From Candidatus Poribacteria bacterium (GTDB lineage Bacteria > Poribacteria > WGA-4E > PCPOR2b): DNA of 64,000 nucleotides. The stretch spans positions 223,354-287,353 of the forward strand of contig JAJECO010000008.1 of the NCBI GenBank assembly GCA_022822005.1. The letters run 5' to 3'. The notes under the pieces are model-generated. The model made no database searches and was not told where the DNA came from. It worked only from the letters and a program-made list of their open reading frames with translations. Shown here piece by piece: positions 61,661 to 64,000 of the stretch (the stretch's first letter is position 1; each line of letters begins with the position of its first letter). A program made the position numbers and the translations under genes.

Positions 61661-61707
61661 AAAAGAAAAAAGGGGTGGGAACGGCTATAGCACCATCCCT
61701 ACCCCTT
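61661..61707 (-). terminator. Intrinsic terminator of the tRNA-Leu gene
   Basis: On the minus strand a GC-rich stem (arms 61696-61707 and 61670-61680, eleven pairs with a one-base bulge) is followed by TTTTTTCTTTTT. It ends the tRNA unit 43 bases after the tRNA 3' end and sits in the 322-bp gap that otherwise holds only the PpiD-like gene leader. Confidence 0.8.
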
Positions 61708-61749
61708 CAACCTAATCATAGCAGTTGCTAGTACCACCCGAATTCGTAA

Positions 61750-61832
61750 TGCCCCCGACTGGACTCGAACCAGCATGCCAATTAAGGCACAGGCCCTCAA
61801 CCTGCCGTGTATACCAATTCCACCACAGGGGC
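61750..61832 (-). tRNA. tRNA-Leu (anticodon GAG)
   Basis: 83 bases. Acceptor GCCCCTG pairs with CGGGGGC (one G-U), D-arm sequence GGTGGAATTGGTATACAC, anticodon stem GCAGG/CCTGT with loop TTGAGGG, a long class II variable arm (TGCC/GGCA), T-arm CTGG-TTCGAGT-CCAG, discriminator A. CCA is not encoded. A consensus promoter and a terminator flank it. Confidence 0.95.
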
Positions 61833-61846
61833 AACTAAACGACCTA

Positions 61847-61875
61847 ATTATACCCATCGGAAAGAGGGTTGTCAA
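61847..61875 (-). promoter_or_regulatory. Consensus promoter of the tRNA-Leu gene
   Basis: Minus strand TTGACA (61875-61870), 17-base spacer, TATAAT (61852-61847): a perfect match to the sigma70 consensus. The -35 overlaps the stop codon of the CPBP gene. Confidence 0.9.
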
Positions 61876-62447
61876 GCGAAATTTCTGTCTCGAATCATTG
61901 CTTGAAAAACACGGTAGCCCACGATATCGTGGAGCCCATGTGCAATCATTGGAACCAATAGCGATCCAGTACCGACCATCAGAAGTCCGAACCAGATTCC
62001 CTCCAGCATTGCCCAAAACCAAAACAGTAAAAATTTGCGTCGTAACCAATGGCAAGCAGCAAATAACAGCCCCGTAATCACAACGCCAAGAATACCGCGG
62101 TCTACAGCTACCAACAGTGCCCCCCGAAAGAGCGGTTCCTCAGCAAGGGATGCCATCAATCCACCGGTGATATATTCGGGCCAACGCATCCTTCCCAACA
62201 CCACGCGTCCATGATGATTGAACGCTTCCAGATATGTCTGCCCCAGCGTTCGCTTAAAGACTTCATGCAGCGCACCGTCACATACCAACGAAAGGATTCC
62301 AGCGCCCAAACCAATTCCAATCTGAGCACCCACCGACCATGGACTCGCCATCAGATGCGTGAAAGCACCGAATTGCCAACTGAGTAGTCCGCCTACTCCC
62401 GTTGCCAGCAGTGCGATTTGCCATCGATGTTTGAGATAGAAGAACAT
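61872..62447 (-). CDS. CPBP family intramembrane glutamic endopeptidase
   Basis: 191 residues with several membrane segments. The CPBP (Rce1-type, Abi) motifs are all visible: motif 1 AEEPLFRG (EExxxR), motif 2 FAACHW (FxxxH) and motif 3 MIAHGLHD (HxxxD). Members are membrane proteases with roles in prenyl-protein processing in eukaryotes and in bacteriocin immunity or unknown processes in bacteria. Its 3' end overlaps the promoter of the tRNA-Leu gene by four bases. Confidence 0.85.
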   Translation of the reverse strand: MFFYLKHRWQIALLATGVGGLLSWQFGAFTHLMASPWSVGAQIGIGLGAGILSLVCDGALHEVFKRTLGQTYLEAFNHHGRVVLGRMRWPEYITGGLMASLAEEPLFRGALLVAVDRGILGVVITGLLFAACHWLRRKFLLFWFWAMLEGIWFGLLMVGTGSLLVPMIAHGLHDIVGYRVFQAMIRDRNFA

Positions 62448-62512
62448 GAGTGTGCGTTGTTAACGCTGTTTTATGGTAGATTTTAGAATTACTTAGACAC
62501 TTTCAATGCACA

Positions 62513-62550
62513 GCCAACCCCCTAAATCCCCTTGTCAGGGGGACTTTGGC
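62513..62550. repeat. C/G-rich imperfect palindrome between CPBP and MenC-like genes
   Basis: GCCAA (62513-62517) with TTGGC (62546-62550) outside and TCCCC (62527-62531) with GGGGA (62539-62543) inside, of the CCCCCTAAATCCCC...GGGGGACTT type. Resembles the in-frame palindrome at 13455 in composition; likely a dispersed extragenic palindrome. Confidence 0.5.
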
Positions 62551-62650
62551 AACTTCACAAATGTCGGAGTATTGGTAAATGTCCACTTATTTTATTTCTC
62601 TAATTCACCATAATTGGAATGACTTGAATATCATTAGCTTACGAACGATG

Positions 62651-63763
62651 TTACTCCGGCAAAAACGTCTGGCTAAATCGTGCAGCCTTTTCAACGCGTT
62701 TCAAGACTGGCTGATAGCCTGTTCCAGCGGACTGCGATGGCGTGAACGTGCAATCATCGTTCAAAACCAATTCTGTTCCCGTCAGATCTTGTCGATAAAA
62801 GAAATTACTGGGAAATAGGTCGCCCGGATAGGTGAAGTTGTCCAAAGTTGCAAGCTCGACCAAGACACCAGCACCGATGCCGCTCTCCAACATGCTACCG
62901 ACCCAGCACGGGATGCCGGCATCGTGCGCCATATTGTGTAATTTCACTGCGATGGAAAGTCCTCCGACACGCCCTGTTTTGAGATTAAGAATCTGACACG
63001 ATTTCAGCTTTAACGCCCATTCAAAGGTGTGCACGGAGGTAATAGACTCATCCAGACAGACCGGTGTCTCGATTTGCCGCTGCAATTCGGCGTGTTCTAA
63101 TAGGTCATAGTGGTACAGCGGCTGCTCAATCATCGCCAATCCCAGCTTATCAATCTTCTTAAAGAAATCGAGATCGTCCAGCGTATACCCTGAATTACAG
63201 TCGATGTGGAACGTTTGATCCGGAAAAGCTGCACGGACCGCTTGCAACATCTCCAGATCCCATCCCGGTCGCACCTTGAGCTTTACCCGCTTGAAGCCGT
63301 CGTCAACGGCACCCTGAATTTTCTCCAATAGCATGTCTATCGAATCCTGCACACCGAAGTCAGCACCGGCATCTACCTTTCTAAAGCTGCCGCCCAGCAA
63401 TTGGTGTAGCGGCACACCTTCCATATTTGCTTTGAGTACCCACCAAGCAACCTCGGAACCTGCTTTAGCAAATGGGTTTCCTTTGATCCACTTGCACGCA
63501 GCGAGTAGCTCATCTGCCGTATCAAATGTTTTCCCAATCAATAGCGGCGCAATAAACTCGGTTATTGTGTGGTATGCCGACATTGTGGATTCGGGCGAGT
63601 AGGCGGGCGCTTTCAGTGGCGTGGTCTCGCCCCAACCTTCATATCCCTCCGATTCCATCCGGACAAGCACCGAATCAACGGCGTAATCTTCGCCGTAAGC
63701 GGTGCGCCAAGGGTAAATCAGGGGCAGACTCACGTAATAAACATCGATACGATCTATTCGCAT
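62651..63763 (-). CDS. o-Succinylbenzoate synthase/N-acylamino acid racemase-like enolase-superfamily enzyme
   Basis: 370 residues preceded by GAGAGGAA. All five hallmark residues are in place: Lys161-x-Lys163 (RVKLKVRPG), Asp188 (HIDCNSG), Glu213 (MIEQPL), Asp238-Glu (CLDESI) and Lys262 (LNLKTGRVGG). This matches the MenC type 2/N-acylamino acid racemase group, in which the same enzyme can dehydrate SHCHC to o-succinylbenzoate in menaquinone synthesis and racemise N-succinyl amino acids. No other men genes are in the window, so the physiological role is open. Confidence 0.88.
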   Translation of the reverse strand: MRIDRIDVYYVSLPLIYPWRTAYGEDYAVDSVLVRMESEGYEGWGETTPLKAPAYSPESTMSAYHTITEFIAPLLIGKTFDTADELLAACKWIKGNPFAKAGSEVAWWVLKANMEGVPLHQLLGGSFRKVDAGADFGVQDSIDMLLEKIQGAVDDGFKRVKLKVRPGWDLEMLQAVRAAFPDQTFHIDCNSGYTLDDLDFFKKIDKLGLAMIEQPLYHYDLLEHAELQRQIETPVCLDESITSVHTFEWALKLKSCQILNLKTGRVGGLSIAVKLHNMAHDAGIPCWVGSMLESGIGAGVLVELATLDNFTYPGDLFPSNFFYRQDLTGTELVLNDDCTFTPSQSAGTGYQPVLKRVEKAARFSQTFLPE

Positions 63764-63804
63764 AGGTGATTCCTCTCTCTATAGAGGCATGGTATATTTT
63801 GTAG

Positions 63805-63832
63805 TTGACGCCGATCTGAAAATCTCTATAAT
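63805..63832 (+). promoter_or_regulatory. Promoter reading out of the window
   Basis: TTGACG (63805-63810), 16-base spacer, TATAAT (63827-63832). A GAGGAGG lies at 63873, but no start codon fits it well; the gene it serves lies mainly beyond 64000. The rest of the 237-bp tail holds nothing else supported. Confidence 0.6.
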
Positions 63833-64000
63833 AGCAGCAAGTCTCAAAACCGACGGATTGGGTTCAACGCGAGGAGGAGAATCGCAGAATTCATCAGAAA
63901 TGGGCGCTGGATACAAATTTAGCACTCACTCTCATTTTATTATATCAGAGAAAACCGAGGGAATAAAGAAATTAGGGCTGTTCAGTTTTAGGCTTTTTAC

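Noticed and set aside
63900..64000. Possible gene start open to the window edge (ATG 63900)
   Set aside because: The frame is open, but the GAGGAGG lies about 20 bases away and the 33 residues look like no protein family; too short to judge.

Overview
The window looks like a chromosomal segment of a Candidatus Poribacteria-type (or closely related PVC/FCB-like, sponge or marine environmental) bacterium. Three things suggest this. Secreted repeat proteins end in a FlgD/Por-like tail with the PNPFNPETWIP...AAYWDGRN...SGVYFYTL signature. Eukaryote-like repeat proteins are abundant (LRR, WD40, YWTD, Reg_prop propellers). There are many single catabolic enzymes of kinds abundant in that group (phytanoyl-CoA dioxygenase, enolase superfamily, Gfo/Idh/MocA, LLM, Ldh, UbiD, M81). 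The taxonomic call comes from recognising these features, not from a search. No phage, IS element or CRISPR array was seen; the whole window reads as chromosome.

Layout. 1-8919 (+): the end of a metallophosphoesterase, then a three-gene unit of a giant gingipain-family (C25) protease with a FlgD-like tail, a PorV/PorQ-type outer-membrane protein and a DUF4159 protein. 9056-24399 (-): the most unusual locus, with one strong promoter and in transcription order propeller lipoprotein A, a SAM-dependent methyltransferase, propeller lipoprotein B, propeller lipoprotein C and an outer-membrane-barrel-like protein. A, B and C are collinear paralogues of 1352-1431 residues, each with about thirty Reg_prop blades and no kinase, and short dispersed DNA repeats have been inserted into them without breaking the frame. 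24635-29180: a ceramidase-like hydrolase (+), a pyrophosphatase-like gene translationally overlapping mtnA (-), and an LRR protein (+). 29226-38352: a run of catabolic or oxidoreductase genes (amidohydrolase, UbiD, Gfo/Idh, Ldh, LLM, enolase superfamily, PhyH, ABM monooxygenase). 38500-43736 (-): uvrB, a bifunctional class A PBP and a redoxin. 44073-49460 (-): secreted repeat proteins (WD40 plus dockerin, YWTD double propeller, small lipoprotein). 49716-59335: an uncharacterised conserved protein, an M81 peptidase, an exported MTA/SAH nucleosidase fusion, CoxG-like SRPBCC, an eight-repeat secreted protein, an M23 peptidase, NUDIX and a class III aminotransferase. 59451-63763 (-): a PpiD-like foldase, a complete monocistronic tRNA-Leu(GAG) unit, a CPBP protease and an o-succinylbenzoate synthase/N-acylamino acid racemase-like enzyme.

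Regulation. Several sigma70-type promoters can be read directly, most with 17-bp spacers. Some lie inside the longest possible reading frames and so decide the true starts (LRR protein, NUDIX). The PhyH promoter has a poor -35 and three GTTAC half-sites just upstream, suggesting activator control.

Best candidates for something undescribed: the triplicated giant propeller operon with its embedded methyltransferase; the in-frame repeat insertions in it; and a pyrophosphatase homologue that has lost catalytic aspartates, carries a 50-residue acidic tail and overlaps mtnA.
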